From positions 620,001-684,000 of the forward strand of contig NZ_AP025518.1 in NCBI RefSeq assembly GCF_022179545.1: DNA of 64,000 nucleotides. Reading direction: 5' to 3'. Shown one piece after another: positions 39,671 to 49,615 of this stretch (within the stretch, counting starts at the first letter, position 1; every line of letters begins with the position of its first letter). Both the position numbers and the translations under genes were made by a program. The notes under the pieces were generated by a model. It was not told where the DNA came from and did not search any database. It saw only the letters and a list, made by a program, of their open reading frames with translations. This DNA is from Mycolicibacterium fortuitum subsp. fortuitum (GTDB lineage Bacteria; Actinomycetota; Actinomycetes; Mycobacteriales; Mycobacteriaceae).

Positions 39671-40435
39671 ATGTGGAATCCGGATACCTACCTCGCGTTT
39701 GCCGACCATCGGGGCCGGCCGTTCTATGACCTGCTCTCGCGGGTCGCAGCTGAGGCCCCGCGCCGTGTGGTGGACCTGGGATGTGGGCCGGGAAACCTGA
39801 CCGCGACGTTGGCGCAGCGCTGGCCCGGCGCCGCACTGGAGGCCTGGGACAGCTCACCGGAGATGGTGGCGGCTGCCCAGGCGCGTGGGCTCGATGCCCA
39901 CGTCGGGGCGATCGAGGATTGGCGGCCGCAACCCGACACCGACGTGGTGATCACGAACGCGGCCCTGCAGTGGGTGCCCACCCACCGCGAACTGGTGGTG
40001 CGCTGGGCCCGGCAGTTGCCTTCCGGGGCATGGATGGCCTTCCAGGTGCCGGGAAACTTCGACGACCCCTCCCACCACGCGGTACGAGAGCTGGCCCGGC
40101 GCGAGCCGTTCGTCGAGCCGCTGCGTGACATGCCGTGGCGCGACGTAGGCCAGGTGGACACACCCGCGCAGTACGCCGGGTTGCTGACCGATGCCGGATG
40201 TGCGGTGGATGCCTGGGAGACCACCTATGTGCACCAATTATCCGGGGATACACCGGTTCTGGACTGGATCACCGGTACGGCCCTGACTCAGGTGAAGGTT
40301 CGATTGAGCGAACAACTGTGGGAGCACTACCGCCGAGCCATCATCCCGATGCTGGCCGAGGCCTACCCCAAGCGCGAGGACGGCACCACGTTCTTTCCGT
40401 TCCGTCGTGTGTTCGTGGTGGCACAAGTGCAGTAG
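39671..40435 (+). CDS. tam: Trans-aconitate 2-methyltransferase
   Basis: A 254-residue class I methyltransferase. The start [22 protein letters not shown] and SAM motif [22 protein letters not shown] are typical of Tam, with [10 protein letters not shown] and [12 protein letters not shown] in the substrate region. It methylates trans-aconitate, an inhibitor of aconitase. The gene matches Rv0294 in position. It is divergent from the amidohydrolase with 43 bp between. Confidence 0.92.
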   Translation: MWNPDTYLAFADHRGRPFYDLLSRVAAEAPRRVVDLGCGPGNLTATLAQRWPGAALEAWDSSPEMVAAAQARGLDAHVGAIEDWRPQPDTDVVITNAALQWVPTHRELVVRWARQLPSGAWMAFQVPGNFDDPSHHAVRELARREPFVEPLRDMPWRDVGQVDTPAQYAGLLTDAGCAVDAWETTYVHQLSGDTPVLDWITGTALTQVKVRLSEQLWEHYRRAIIPMLAEAYPKREDGTTFFPFRRVFVVAQVQ

Positions 40436-40488
40436 TCATTACCTACGACGTAATCGACATGCGTACTTGCGCCTTCGAGTATGGACGC

Positions 40489-41286
40489 ATGCCGACGTTC
40501 AAGACCGCAGACCGCACCGACATCCACTACACCGATGACGGGGCCGGGCCGGCCCTGGTCTTCACCCATTCGTGGGGGCTCAACTCGGGTCAGTGGAATC
40601 AGGTGATCGATCACTTGGCGGACAAGGGGTTTCGATGTGTTGCCTATGACCGGCGTGGGCACGGAGGCTCAGGTGCTTACGCCGGTGAGTGGACGGTGGA
40701 CCTGCTCGCCGACGATCTGGCCGGGCTGCTCGAACACCTCGACCTCGACGATGTGACGTTTGTCGGGCACTCTCTGGGATGCGGCGAGATCGTGCGCTAT
40801 CTCAGCCGGCACGGAACTGGCCGGGCGCACCGCGCGGTGCTGGTGGCGGCGCAACTACCGCTGCTGGTGCAGGCCCCGGACAACCCGGACGGTGTTCCGG
40901 AGGGGATGCTCAATGCCATGCTCGCCGACCTGGAAAGCGATGTGCGGCAATGGTGTATCGACAACTGCCCACCGTTTTTCGGCGACCATCCCGTGTCGTC
41001 CGAGATGGTGGATTGGACCGTGGACCAGATCGCTGCCGCGCCCGTCGAGACCCTGCTGGCCACCCAACGCATGGGCGCGTACACCGACTATCGCGCCGAG
41101 CTCGCCCAACTCGACCTTCCGGTGGTGTTGATCCACGGCGATGCCGACGTGTCGGCGCCCATCGAACTCACCGCACGACGCGCCGCCATGCTGCTGCCGC
41201 ATGCGGAGCTGGTCGAGATCCCCGGCGCCGCCCATGGGCTGTACCTCACCCACGCCGACCGCGTGATCACCGAAATCGCCGGTTAG
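40489..41286 (+). CDS. Alpha/beta hydrolase, haloperoxidase-like
   Basis: A 265-residue protein: FTHSWGLNSGQW (oxyanion loop), AYDRRGHGGS, nucleophile elbow VGHSLGCGEIVRYLSRHG (Ser about residue 95), acid in IHGDADVSAP and His in IPGAAHGLYLTH. This matches non-haem chloroperoxidase-like esterases. ATG 40489 is preferred; in-frame ATG 40459 is possible. It follows tam by 53 bp. The stop shares 4 bp with the convergent cysNC stop. Confidence 0.85.
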   Translation: MPTFKTADRTDIHYTDDGAGPALVFTHSWGLNSGQWNQVIDHLADKGFRCVAYDRRGHGGSGAYAGEWTVDLLADDLAGLLEHLDLDDVTFVGHSLGCGEIVRYLSRHGTGRAHRAVLVAAQLPLLVQAPDNPDGVPEGMLNAMLADLESDVRQWCIDNCPPFFGDHPVSSEMVDWTVDQIAAAPVETLLATQRMGAYTDYRAELAQLDLPVVLIHGDADVSAPIELTARRAAMLLPHAELVEIPGAAHGLYLTHADRVITEIAG

Positions 41287-43154
41287 CGGCGGGTGTTGAG
41301 CAGGTCGATCACCTGTTGAACCAGGTCGTCGATAACGGCCCCGGTGGTGTCGAGCACCAGATCGGGATTCTCGGGTGCTTCATAGGGGGCGTCGACACCG
41401 GTGAGCCCTTTGAGCTCACCGGCCCGGGCCCGCGCATACAGACCTTTGGGGTCCCGGCGCTCGCATTCGGCCAGCGACGTCGCGACGTGCACCTCGATGA
41501 ACGGCAGCTTGGCGGCATCGTTGAGGGCTCGCGCCGTCTCCCGGTCCGACTTGAGCGGGGAGACCAGCGAGGCCAGTGCCACCACCCCGGCATCCGCCAG
41601 TAGCCGGGTCAAATGCCCGACCCGCCGGATGTTCTCGGTTCGGTCGCCGGCCGAGAAGCCGAGATCGTCGGACAGGCCGTGCCGCAAGTTGTCCCCGTCG
41701 AGCAGATAGGCCACCTGGCCTGATTCGACCAGGGCCCGCTCGACGGCGACCGCCAGCGTGGACTTGCCGGAGGCGGGCAGGCCGGTGAACCAGATGGTCG
41801 CGCCGCGCTGTCCCGTGCTGTTCCAGCGGTATTCGCGATCCAGTGACGACGGATGCCACTTGATGTCGGACCGGTTGTGCCCGCTCGGCTTGAGCTCACG
41901 CGCCTGCAGGATGATGCCGGCGCCGACGGTGTCATTGGACACCTCGTCGATCAGGATGAACGCGCCGTTGTCGCGGTTGTCGGCATAGTTGTCGGCGACC
42001 AGCACCGAGCTGGTGCGTAAGGTGACCGAGCCGATGTCGTTGAGCGCCAGCTCAACCGGGGCCTCAAGCTCGTCGAGGGTCTCCGGATCGAGCTTGGTGT
42101 GCAATTCCTGGACCGTGGCCCGCACGGTGCGGGTGCCCTGCTTGAGCGCCAGGCGGTCGCCCGCGCGCAGCGGATCGTCGAAGAACCAGCACACCGTCGC
42201 GTCGATCTCGCGGGCCAACACCGGCTCCGCGGCCTCGGGGGCACCGCTGACGAGGACGTCACCACGGCCGACATCGATGTCGTCGGCCAGCTCGATCGAA
42301 ACCGACAGCGGGGCAACGCCTACCGTGCGGTCGTCGTCCAGCGTGTCCAGCGCCGTGACAACCGACCGCGTACCGGCGGGCAGGCTCACCACCGGATCAC
42401 CCACCTCAAGCGTGCCCGCGGACAGTCGGCCGGTGTAACGGCGCCGCTGCTGAGCCGTCGGGCGGGACACCCACTGCACTGCCAGCCGCAGACTGGCCGG
42501 ATCAGCCTGCGGCGCAGCGAGTTCGATGTCTTCGAGGTAGTCGAGCAGCGTGGGACCGTCATACCAGGGGGTGTTGTCCGAACGGTGTACGACGTTGTCA
42601 CCGTGCTTGGCGGCGATGGGGATGACGGTTAGGTCGAGCCCGCCCAGCCTGTCGGCCACCAGGCGAAGCTCCCGCTCGACTTCGCCGAAGCGGCCCTTGT
42701 CGAAATCGACGAGATCGATCTTGTTGACCGCTGCCACGAAGTGTTTGATACCCAACAATTTCGCGATGCGGGCGTGGCGCCGGGTCTGGCGCAGCACGCC
42801 GGCCCGGGCATCGACCAGCAGGATTGCCACGTGCGCATTCGAGGCGCCGGTGAACATGTTGCGGGTGTAACGCTCGTGTCCGGGAGTGTCGGCCAGGATG
42901 TAGCTGCGGGTGGCGGTGGAGAAGAACCGGTAGGCGACATCGATGGTGATGCCCTGCTCCCGCTCGGCCCGCAGTCCGTCCGACAGTGCCGCGAGGTCCG
43001 CCACACCGTCCGAATCGGTGACTGCGTCGAGGTGGTCGAGCGGCAGGCTGTCGGTGTCGTGCAGCAGGCGGCCGATCAGGGTGCTCTTGCCGTCATCGAC
43101 GGAACCCGCGGTGGTGATGCGCAGCAGTTGACGAGTGGACAGACGCGGAGCCAT
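41283..43154 (-). CDS. cysNC: Bifunctional sulfate adenylyltransferase GTPase / APS kinase (CysN-CysC)
   Basis: A 623-residue fusion. Residues about 1-440 are CysN: GTPase P-loop GSVDDGKSTLIGRLLHD, DTPGHERYTRNM, NKIDLVD. Residues about 445-623 are CysC: WFTGLPASGKSTLAVAVERAL, DGDNLRHGLSDDLGFS. With CysD it makes adenosine phosphosulfate from sulfate and ATP, then phosphorylates it to PAPS. ATG 43154 overlaps the cysD stop (TGATG). The fusion is normal for mycobacteria. It supplies the sulfotransferase encoded at the head of the same operon. Confidence 0.95.
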   Translation of the reverse strand: MAPRLSTRQLLRITTAGSVDDGKSTLIGRLLHDTDSLPLDHLDAVTDSDGVADLAALSDGLRAEREQGITIDVAYRFFSTATRSYILADTPGHERYTRNMFTGASNAHVAILLVDARAGVLRQTRRHARIAKLLGIKHFVAAVNKIDLVDFDKGRFGEVERELRLVADRLGGLDLTVIPIAAKHGDNVVHRSDNTPWYDGPTLLDYLEDIELAAPQADPASLRLAVQWVSRPTAQQRRRYTGRLSAGTLEVGDPVVSLPAGTRSVVTALDTLDDDRTVGVAPLSVSIELADDIDVGRGDVLVSGAPEAAEPVLAREIDATVCWFFDDPLRAGDRLALKQGTRTVRATVQELHTKLDPETLDELEAPVELALNDIGSVTLRTSSVLVADNYADNRDNGAFILIDEVSNDTVGAGIILQARELKPSGHNRSDIKWHPSSLDREYRWNSTGQRGATIWFTGLPASGKSTLAVAVERALVESGQVAYLLDGDNLRHGLSDDLGFSAGDRTENIRRVGHLTRLLADAGVVALASLVSPLKSDRETARALNDAAKLPFIEVHVATSLAECERRDPKGLYARARAGELKGLTGVDAPYEAPENPDLVLDTTGAVIDDLVQQVIDLLNTRR

Positions 43155-44068
43155 CAGAAGTACCCCTCCCGCTTGCGGTCTTCCATCGCCGCGACGGACG
43201 TTCGGTCGTCGGCGCGAGTTTCGCCGCGTTCGGAGACGGTGGCCGCCGAGATCTCGGTGATCACCCGGTCGATGGTGGTGGCCTGCGACCGTACGGCCCC
43301 GGTGATGGTCAGGTCGCCGACGGTGCGATAGCGCACCCACTCGACGGCAGATGTCTCGGAACCGGTGGGTGCGGCGTACTCCGACACGGCGAGCAGGATG
43401 CCGTCTCGTTCGAAGACCTCGCGCTCGTGGGCGAAGTAGATCGACGGCAGCTCAAGGTTTTCCAGCTCGATGTAGCGCCAGATGTCGAGCTCGGTCCAGT
43501 TTGAGAGCGGAAACACCCGCACTTGCTCACCCTTGCGGATCCGGCCGTTGTACAGCGACCACGGTTCGGGGCGCTGGGCCCGCGGATCCCACTGGCCGAA
43601 CTCGTCTCGGAAGCTCAAGATGCGTTCCTTGGCCCGGGCCCGTTCCTCGTCGCGACGGGCGCCACCGAAGGCCGCATCGAACCCGCCGGCCTCCAGCGCG
43701 TCGAGCAGCGTGCGGGTCTGCTGCCGGTTGCGGGAGGCACCCGGCCCCGGATCGGCCACCCGGCCGCTGTCGATGGTCTCCTGCACCGAGGCCACCAGCA
43801 GTTTGTGTCCCCGCCCGGTGGTGCGGCGATCCCGGAACTCGATGACCTCGTCGAAGTTGTGCCCGGTGTCCACATGCAGCACCGGGAACGGCAGCGGGGA
43901 AGGGCGAAAAGCCTTCTCGGCCAGGCGCAGCAGGACGATCGAGTCCTTACCTGCCGAGAACAGCAGCACGGGGCGCTGCAGTTCGGCGACCACCTCGCGG
44001 ATGATGTGCACGGCTTCGGCTTCCAGCAGTCGCAATTCGTCGACGTGCACCGTGTCAGGACTCGTCAT
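43154..44068 (-). CDS. cysD: Sulfate adenylyltransferase subunit 2
   Basis: A 304-residue ATP pyrophosphatase-fold enzyme: PP-loop [53 protein letters not shown], and the C-terminal KREGYF. It forms the CysDN complex with the downstream fusion protein. Start ATG 44068 ([12 protein letters not shown]) overlaps the stf0 stop as ATGA, so stf0, cysD and cysNC are translationally linked. Confidence 0.95.
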   Translation of the reverse strand: MTSPDTVHVDELRLLEAEAVHIIREVVAELQRPVLLFSAGKDSIVLLRLAEKAFRPSPLPFPVLHVDTGHNFDEVIEFRDRRTTGRGHKLLVASVQETIDSGRVADPGPGASRNRQQTRTLLDALEAGGFDAAFGGARRDEERARAKERILSFRDEFGQWDPRAQRPEPWSLYNGRIRKGEQVRVFPLSNWTELDIWRYIELENLELPSIYFAHEREVFERDGILLAVSEYAAPTGSETSAVEWVRYRTVGDLTITGAVRSQATTIDRVITEISAATVSERGETRADDRTSVAAMEDRKREGYF

Positions 44069-44868
44069 ACCGGCAACCCTTCCTTCTCGGCATCGCGGCG
44101 GTAGCGGTCCACCCATTCGTCGGAGCGCTGGTCGGCCTGACGTTCCAGGACCGGCTGCGGGGCCAACTGCGGGTCCAATCCCAGTGCTTCGAGCACGGTG
44201 GCCACCACGGTCGTCAGGTTGCGCCACAGATAGGGGTAGGACACCTCGATAGGAGAGATGTTCTCCTCGGCGAACCAGGACCGCCAGCCCTCCTCCTGGG
44301 CCCGCAGCAACCGGATCACGTGGGCGATGGCGCCGGCGTGGTACTCGGCGCGAGCATCGCGCACCGGATCGGCCCGTCCGCGCCAGACGCGGGTCTGCAC
44401 CGCCCGCCAGAACGAAACCGCTTGCGATACAACATCGGGCCGGTACACGTGGATCAACACCGGATCACTGCCGATGACATCTCGAATCGCGGCCAGCAGG
44501 CCCGGCCCGGATCGCTCGGGTAGTGCCTCGGCGCGGTCGAGCAGGAGCGGCGTCTGGTTCCACATCAGCTTGCCGCCCCACACGCCGTTGGGTGTGCGAC
44601 CGACCGTGCGGATGTAGTCGCGCCAGATCTCGGCCGGCGCCAGGTCCGGCTTGCCCTCCACCAATGGGTCGAGCAGGCGCAGGATCGAATCGTCCTCGAC
44701 GCCGGCGAACCACTCCCGCGGTTGCGGCGACATGCTGGTGCTGGGCAGGTACTGGAAGAACTCCTGGGGTTCACCGGCCATGCCGGTGGCACGCAGGGAT
44801 TCCACCAGCAAGGTGCTGCCGCTGCGCTGGGATGCGAGCACCAGGTAGGCGGTCGGATGATCTGGCAT
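44065..44868 (-). CDS. stf0: Stf0-type PAPS-dependent sulfotransferase
   Basis: A 267-residue protein with 5'-phosphosulfate motif [14 protein letters not shown] near the N-terminus and the second PAPS region [26 protein letters not shown]. It resembles Rv0295c/Stf0, which sulfates trehalose at O-2. Start ATG 44868 ([10 protein letters not shown]). It heads the stf0-cysD-cysNC operon, so PAPS synthesis and use are encoded together. In species that lack sulfolipid-1 the final product is not certain. Confidence 0.9.
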   Translation of the reverse strand: MPDHPTAYLVLASQRSGSTLLVESLRATGMAGEPQEFFQYLPSTSMSPQPREWFAGVEDDSILRLLDPLVEGKPDLAPAEIWRDYIRTVGRTPNGVWGGKLMWNQTPLLLDRAEALPERSGPGLLAAIRDVIGSDPVLIHVYRPDVVSQAVSFWRAVQTRVWRGRADPVRDARAEYHAGAIAHVIRLLRAQEEGWRSWFAEENISPIEVSYPYLWRNLTTVVATVLEALGLDPQLAPQPVLERQADQRSDEWVDRYRRDAEKEGLPV

Positions 44869-44946
44869 GGGCGAGACTCTAACCATCATTGATTTGCGGC
44901 GCCTATTCAAAGAAGCGTCAAGAGTTTTAGTTCATTGAGATGAAAA

Positions 44947-46317
44947 CTATTGGCGGGTATCGGTGATGCCGCGGTCGGTGGCGATGGCGGACCGGCTGCT
45001 GGCCGGACGGCCGTGGATACTCAGATACGTGTGGGTGTACCGCTCGGAAATGCGGGTCCCGGCGAATTCGGACGGTATGACGTCGAGGGTCTTCTGGCGC
45101 CAGTCGTTGAGCAACAACGCGAGGTTCTCGGCGATCGCCTCGGCCTTGTCTGTGGCACCGGGTCCGAGCAGGTTGTTGCGTTCAGTCGGGTCCGCGACGA
45201 GGTCGTAGAGTTCGCGGTCGGGCCGGGGACTCAGGATCGTGTCGCCGAGAACCCGTCCGGGTGGGCTGTCGGCAATATCCCACGGCAGGTCCAACAATGG
45301 CCGTGCCGCGTAATTCTCGATATAGCTGTATTCCTTTGTGCGGACGGCGCGAATGGGGTCGAAAGAATCGTGATAGGTCTTTGTGGTGTATACCTCGGAA
45401 CGAACTTCGTCCGTATCTGTCGAGGTGGCCGTGAGGTTGCTGGCGTGGGACAGCCCCTCGATATCGGCGGGGATGTCGACGCCGAGCAACTCCAGCAGGG
45501 TGGGCAACAGGTCGACCCCGCTGAACAACTCGTCGTAGCGGCGCGGGGCCACGCCGGAACCCCGCGGCGGACGCACGATGAGTGCGATGCCGGTACCGGC
45601 GTCGTACAGCGTCGACTTGGCCCGCGGTAGCGCCGGTCCGTGGTCGGTCATGAAGACCACCCACGTGTTCGCGTCGAGGCCTGCGGCGGCCAGCGCGTCG
45701 AGCAGCTCGCCCACCTTCGCATCGGCGACCGCGATCGAACCGTAGAACTCGGCGAGGTCCTCCCGCACCTCACCGGTATCGGGCAGGTAGTCGGGGACCG
45801 CGACGGAGGTCGAATCGGCCGGCTCGTACCGGTCACGCGGATACGGGCGATGCGTCTCGAAGAATCCGGTGGTCAGCAGAAAGGGTTGTCGGGGCGCGTC
45901 CGCCAACCAGGCAGTGGCCTGTTCGACGACGTACTCACAGAACGAGTTAGACACGTCGAACTCGTGGTAACCCAGGTTGGCCGGATAGGACGTCTCGTGT
46001 TGCATTCCGAACAGTGCTGTGTGCCAACCTGATTCGGCAAGAATGTGAGGCAGGGTGCGCACCCCGGCGCGGTACTCCCACCCGTGATGGGCCAGGCCCA
46101 CCAGGCCGTTGCTCTGCGGGTACCGGCCGGTGAACAGCGATCCTCGCGATGGTGAGCACAGCGGCGCGGTGGCGTGGGCACGGGTGAACAGGACCCCCTC
46201 GGCGGCGAGCTGGTCGAGGTGCGGGCTGGCCACGTCAGAGCGGCCGTAGACACCGAGGTAGCGCCCGAGGTCATGCCAGTGCACGACCAACAGGTTCTGC
46301 TGTTGCGGGGCGGTCAC
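44947..46317 (-). CDS. Type I sulfatase (Rv0296c-like)
   Basis: A 456-residue sulfatase. The formylglycine signature is intact in APLCSPSRGSLFTGRYP (C-x-P-S-R), and VFMTDHGPALPRAKSTLYD supplies metal ligands. A formylglycine-generating enzyme must act on the Cys. It hydrolyses sulfate esters. The gene lies 78 bp upstream of stf0 on the same strand, so a sulfate-removing enzyme sits beside the sulfate-adding cassette. GAAAGGA precedes GTG 46317. No signal peptide is seen, suggesting a cytoplasmic enzyme. Confidence 0.92.
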   Translation of the reverse strand: MTAPQQQNLLVVHWHDLGRYLGVYGRSDVASPHLDQLAAEGVLFTRAHATAPLCSPSRGSLFTGRYPQSNGLVGLAHHGWEYRAGVRTLPHILAESGWHTALFGMQHETSYPANLGYHEFDVSNSFCEYVVEQATAWLADAPRQPFLLTTGFFETHRPYPRDRYEPADSTSVAVPDYLPDTGEVREDLAEFYGSIAVADAKVGELLDALAAAGLDANTWVVFMTDHGPALPRAKSTLYDAGTGIALIVRPPRGSGVAPRRYDELFSGVDLLPTLLELLGVDIPADIEGLSHASNLTATSTDTDEVRSEVYTTKTYHDSFDPIRAVRTKEYSYIENYAARPLLDLPWDIADSPPGRVLGDTILSPRPDRELYDLVADPTERNNLLGPGATDKAEAIAENLALLLNDWRQKTLDVIPSEFAGTRISERYTHTYLSIHGRPASSRSAIATDRGITDTRQ

Positions 46318-46430
46318 GTCACATCCTTTCGATCCACTCTACGACCGAACAGGCTGAACCTTGAGTCTGCAACCGTTTGGCTCATCGAGAGCTGCTTATC
46401 GGTGGCGGGGTCGTCGGTAGGGTGGGGGCC

Positions 46431-47165
46431 ATGCCGACCGCCACCGACCCCGCTGCGGTCAGCGGCTATGAGGCCCGCTGGGAGCAGCACAACACCGAGC
46501 GTCGTGCCCAGATCCTTCAGGCGGCGGTCGCGCTGATCGAGGAGAACCCGCCGGGCGCGGAGATCTCCATGGTCCGGATCGCCGACCGTGCCGGGGTGGC
46601 GAAGTCGGTGGTGTACCGGCAGTTCGCCGGCAAAGAAGAGCTTGAGCGCCGCGTCCGGTCCTTTGTGTTCGACGATTTCGCGGCAATCCTGGACACCAAC
46701 CTCGACGTCAGCAACGGCTCACTGCGTGACATCCTGACGCGCACCGTCGCGGCGGTGGCCGACTGGATGCTGGATCATCCGCGGCTCGACGAGTTCGTCC
46801 GGCGCGGGCCGACGTTCGGCAGCGACGATTCGCTGGATGCGGTCAGTGAGCTCAAGCTCCGCATGACCAGGCAGTCCGAAGGCATCATCGCCAACATCGC
46901 ACAGACCATCGGGGTGGATGACAGCGCGTTCAAGACTGTCCCGTTCGCGGTGGTGACCATGGTGGAGGCCACCTTGTCGGCGTGGATCCGCGGTGCGGCG
47001 CCTGAGCGGTCCCGAGAAGAGATCGTGACGCACCTGGCCGATTTCGCGTGGTACGTCCTGGACGGCGCCGCCCGCGCGAGTGGATTGGAGATCAACCGCG
47101 ACGACGAGCTGACATCGGTGATCGCCGCGCTGACCAACGGTCAGGCCAGCAGTCCGGCGTTGTAG
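46431..47165 (+). CDS. TetR-family transcriptional regulator
   Basis: A 244-residue protein: helix-turn-helix RRAQILQAAVALIEENPPGAEISMVRIADRAGVAKSVVYRQFAGKEELERRV, then a ligand-binding domain with TFGSDDSLDAVSELKLRMTRQSEGI. ATG 46431 (MPTATDPAAVS). It is divergent from the sulfatase gene (113-bp gap, no clear palindrome seen there) and overlaps the 3' end of the ferredoxin-reductase gene by 25 bp. It may instead act on the palindrome before the AurF-like gene at 49571-49599. Confidence 0.88.
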   Translation: MPTATDPAAVSGYEARWEQHNTERRAQILQAAVALIEENPPGAEISMVRIADRAGVAKSVVYRQFAGKEELERRVRSFVFDDFAAILDTNLDVSNGSLRDILTRTVAAVADWMLDHPRLDEFVRRGPTFGSDDSLDAVSELKLRMTRQSEGIIANIAQTIGVDDSAFKTVPFAVVTMVEATLSAWIRGAAPERSREEIVTHLADFAWYVLDGAARASGLEINRDDELTSVIAALTNGQASSPAL

Positions 47166-48568
47166 TCGGCGACGAGGCTGCGGACGGTCTCCTGGGCGCA
47201 GGACTTGTTGGTCCCGATGAATCCGGTCGGTCCGCGCTTGATCCACCCGGTGACATACGCCCCGCGGGTCTGGGGCACCCGGCCATCCTGGTGGGGCACC
47301 GTGGCGGTGGCCTCGTCGAACGGCAGGCCCGCCACCGGTCGGCCGCGATAGCCGATGGAGGTCAGCACCAGGCCGGCCTCGATGATCCTTTCCCGTCCAG
47401 TGGATTTCAGGCGGGTGGAACCGTCGGGTGCGGCGATCAGTTCGTTGTGGACGAATTCGACCCCGGTGGCCGCTGTCTGGCCGAGGATCGCGGTCGGCGA
47501 CAGCAGGTACTCGAACACGATCCGGCGATTGCCCGCACTGCGCGGAGCCGCGCGCAAAATCGCGGCCCGCGGATCGGACTCCGGCAGGGTTCGCAGGTCC
47601 TCATCGCGGACGACGACGTCGACACCTGGCGTCGAACACAGCCCGACCAGTTCGGGAACCGTGAATGCGGACTGCTCGATCCCGCGCCGGCCGATCACGA
47701 CGACCTCTTCGATCGCACTGTCGCGCAGCGCTTTCAGTGCATGAGGCGCGATAGACGTGCCCGCCAGCAGGTCGGGGTCCATGGCGAGAATGCGCGCGAC
47801 GTCGAGGGCGACGTTGCCGTTGCCGATCACGACGGCGCGCCGATGGGACAGGTCGAAGGTCCGGTCCGCGTGATCGGGATGGCCGTTGTACCAGGCGACG
47901 AACTGGGTGGCCGACGTGACGCCGGGCAGGTCGATGCCCTCGATGTCGAGGCGTCGGTCCGTCGACGCGCCCACCGCGTAGATCACCGCATGGTGCTCGG
48001 TGAGTAGATCGTGGTGGGTGACGTCGGTACCGACTTCCATCCCGAGGCGCATCTCCAGGCGCGGATCGGCGGCGATATGGTCGAACTGGCGTGCCACTCC
48101 GCGAGTCCGCTGGTGATCGGGTGCCACCCCGAACCGCGCCAAACCGTATGGCTGGGTGAGCCGTTCGTAGATCCGGACCCGGGCACCAGGGATGGTCAGC
48201 ACCTCTTCGGCGGCATACATCGCCGCCGGCCCTGATCCGACGATCGCGACTCGCAGATCACCCGCACGCACCTGCAACGGCGGCACCACCGGCGCCAGAA
48301 TGGGGCGAGGTCGGGGTGTGGCGTAGAAATCGGCGTTCAGTGTGGCGAACACGTCTTCGGCGGCGGTCAGCTTGGTGTGCGGTTTGATCGCGTTCACCGG
48401 GCAGGCCGTCACGCACGCACCGCAGTCGACGCATTCGACCGGGTCGACGTACAGCATCTGCGCGGTGTGGAAATCGGGCTCGTCAGGGGTCGGGTGAATG
48501 CAGTTGACCGGGCAGGCGTAGACGCAGGAAGCGTCGCTACAACAGGACTGCGTGATGACGTGTGGCAT
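47141..48568 (-). CDS. Ferredoxin-fused NADPH-ferredoxin reductase (FprB-like)
   Basis: A 475-residue fusion. Residues 1-65 are a ferredoxin with cysteines in CCSDASCVYACPVNC and VECVDCGACVTACPVNAIKP. The rest is an adrenodoxin-reductase-type flavoprotein: VAIVGSGPAAMYAAEEVL (FAD), AVVIGNGNVALDVARIL (NADPH) and RGAYVTGWIKRGPTGFIGTNK (FAD end). It moves electrons from NADPH to an iron-sulfur acceptor. Its start overlaps the stop of the AurF-like gene (TGATG), so the two form a pair like Rv0885-fprB, probably as reductase and oxygenase. Confidence 0.9.
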   Translation of the reverse strand: MPHVITQSCCSDASCVYACPVNCIHPTPDEPDFHTAQMLYVDPVECVDCGACVTACPVNAIKPHTKLTAAEDVFATLNADFYATPRPRPILAPVVPPLQVRAGDLRVAIVGSGPAAMYAAEEVLTIPGARVRIYERLTQPYGLARFGVAPDHQRTRGVARQFDHIAADPRLEMRLGMEVGTDVTHHDLLTEHHAVIYAVGASTDRRLDIEGIDLPGVTSATQFVAWYNGHPDHADRTFDLSHRRAVVIGNGNVALDVARILAMDPDLLAGTSIAPHALKALRDSAIEEVVVIGRRGIEQSAFTVPELVGLCSTPGVDVVVRDEDLRTLPESDPRAAILRAAPRSAGNRRIVFEYLLSPTAILGQTAATGVEFVHNELIAAPDGSTRLKSTGRERIIEAGLVLTSIGYRGRPVAGLPFDEATATVPHQDGRVPQTRGAYVTGWIKRGPTGFIGTNKSCAQETVRSLVADYNAGLLA

Positions 48569-49563
48569 CAGGCCAGCGCAACCGCTTCACGGTCGGGCAC
48601 GCCGCGGTAGCGGGCGGCCTCGCCGTCGATGCCGCAGCGTTTCCACACCCAGCGGCCGACCCGGTTCATCAGGCCGAGTTCTTCACTGAGCGAACGCATT
48701 TCACCGAAGTATCCGGACAGGATCTTGCGTGAATGCGGGCTGCGCCAGAACGCGTCCCTGATCACCTCGCGCGGGATGCCGAACTCCTCGCCGAACGATT
48801 TCGGCGGAGCCACGATCTCGTGGGCCAACCAGCGCAGCGTGAGCGGAAATGCGACGCAGGCGAACGCCTTCATCCGCCACGAGCGTTCCGGCATATGAGT
48901 TTTGAGGAATTCGTGCGCCCAGGAGATGTGGCGGGCCTCTTCGGCGATGTGGATCTGCATGGTCCGCAGCACTGCGGGCGGGATGTTCGCACCCTCGCGG
49001 ATCAGCCCCTTCTGGAAGTGGTCGATCGGTTCCTCGCCGGCCAGGATGCCCGCCATGAACGCCGTCGGCGAGTACTGGCCGACCAGGCCGATGTAGGGCG
49101 AGAGCCGGCGGAACAGCGGCCGCATGCCGGGCACGTCGACGCCGCTGCGGTTGACCAGCTCCTGGAACATCTGGATGTGGTTGCACTCTTCGGTCATCTC
49201 GTGCAACGCGTAACGAAACTCGGGTGAGTTGTTGGGCAGCTTCATGATGAACGCCATCAACCCGCGGATGAGGATGCTCTCGAAGGCTGCGCCGACCTTT
49301 ACCGAGTTGAGGGTGCGCCAGCGGCCGATCTCGATCTGGCGGGCCAGCGGCTGGGCCTGGTACCACGCGGTGGCGCCCAGCGGATCGACGTTGGGTGAGA
49401 GCACCCAGCGGGGATCGTCGAGGTCGATCGCCAATTCGGGGGAGTCCCACTCGATGTCCAGATACGGGTCGAAGCGGCGGCGCACGGAACCCTCGGACAG
49501 CGTCTGCAACAGATCCTGGTAGTCCGCGTCCAGCGACACGGCGTCAGGTGAGCTCGAAGCCAT
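48568..49563 (-). CDS. AurF-type diiron oxygenase family protein
   Basis: A 331-residue helical protein with spaced carboxylate-histidine motifs EMTEECNHIQMFQELV and IAEEARHISWAHEFL, the pattern of AurF-like diiron N-oxygenases, plus E95-region FESILIRGL. In this family a diiron centre oxidises amines or related groups; the substrate here is unknown. The translationally coupled ferredoxin-reductase downstream is a natural electron source. A large palindrome lies 8 bases upstream of the start, and no ribosome site is visible between, so transcription or translation start may be tightly controlled. Confidence 0.82.
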   Translation of the reverse strand: MASSSPDAVSLDADYQDLLQTLSEGSVRRRFDPYLDIEWDSPELAIDLDDPRWVLSPNVDPLGATAWYQAQPLARQIEIGRWRTLNSVKVGAAFESILIRGLMAFIMKLPNNSPEFRYALHEMTEECNHIQMFQELVNRSGVDVPGMRPLFRRLSPYIGLVGQYSPTAFMAGILAGEEPIDHFQKGLIREGANIPPAVLRTMQIHIAEEARHISWAHEFLKTHMPERSWRMKAFACVAFPLTLRWLAHEIVAPPKSFGEEFGIPREVIRDAFWRSPHSRKILSGYFGEMRSLSEELGLMNRVGRWVWKRCGIDGEAARYRGVPDREAVALA

Positions 49564-49570
49564 GACGACA

Positions 49571-49599
49571 ATTTACCGAGACTTTGTGTCTCGGTAAAT
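49571..49599. promoter_or_regulatory. Perfect 12-bp-arm palindrome before the AurF-like gene
   Basis: Arms ATTTACCGAGAC (49571-49582) and GTCTCGGTAAAT (49588-49599) with a 5-base spacer. It lies 8 bp before the AurF-like start and 17 bp after the next gene's stop. It could be an operator for a TetR-type regulator or a terminator for the upstream gene; there is no U-run, which favours the operator. Confidence 0.65.
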
Positions 49600-49615
49600 A
49601 CCCGATCGCGGTCAA

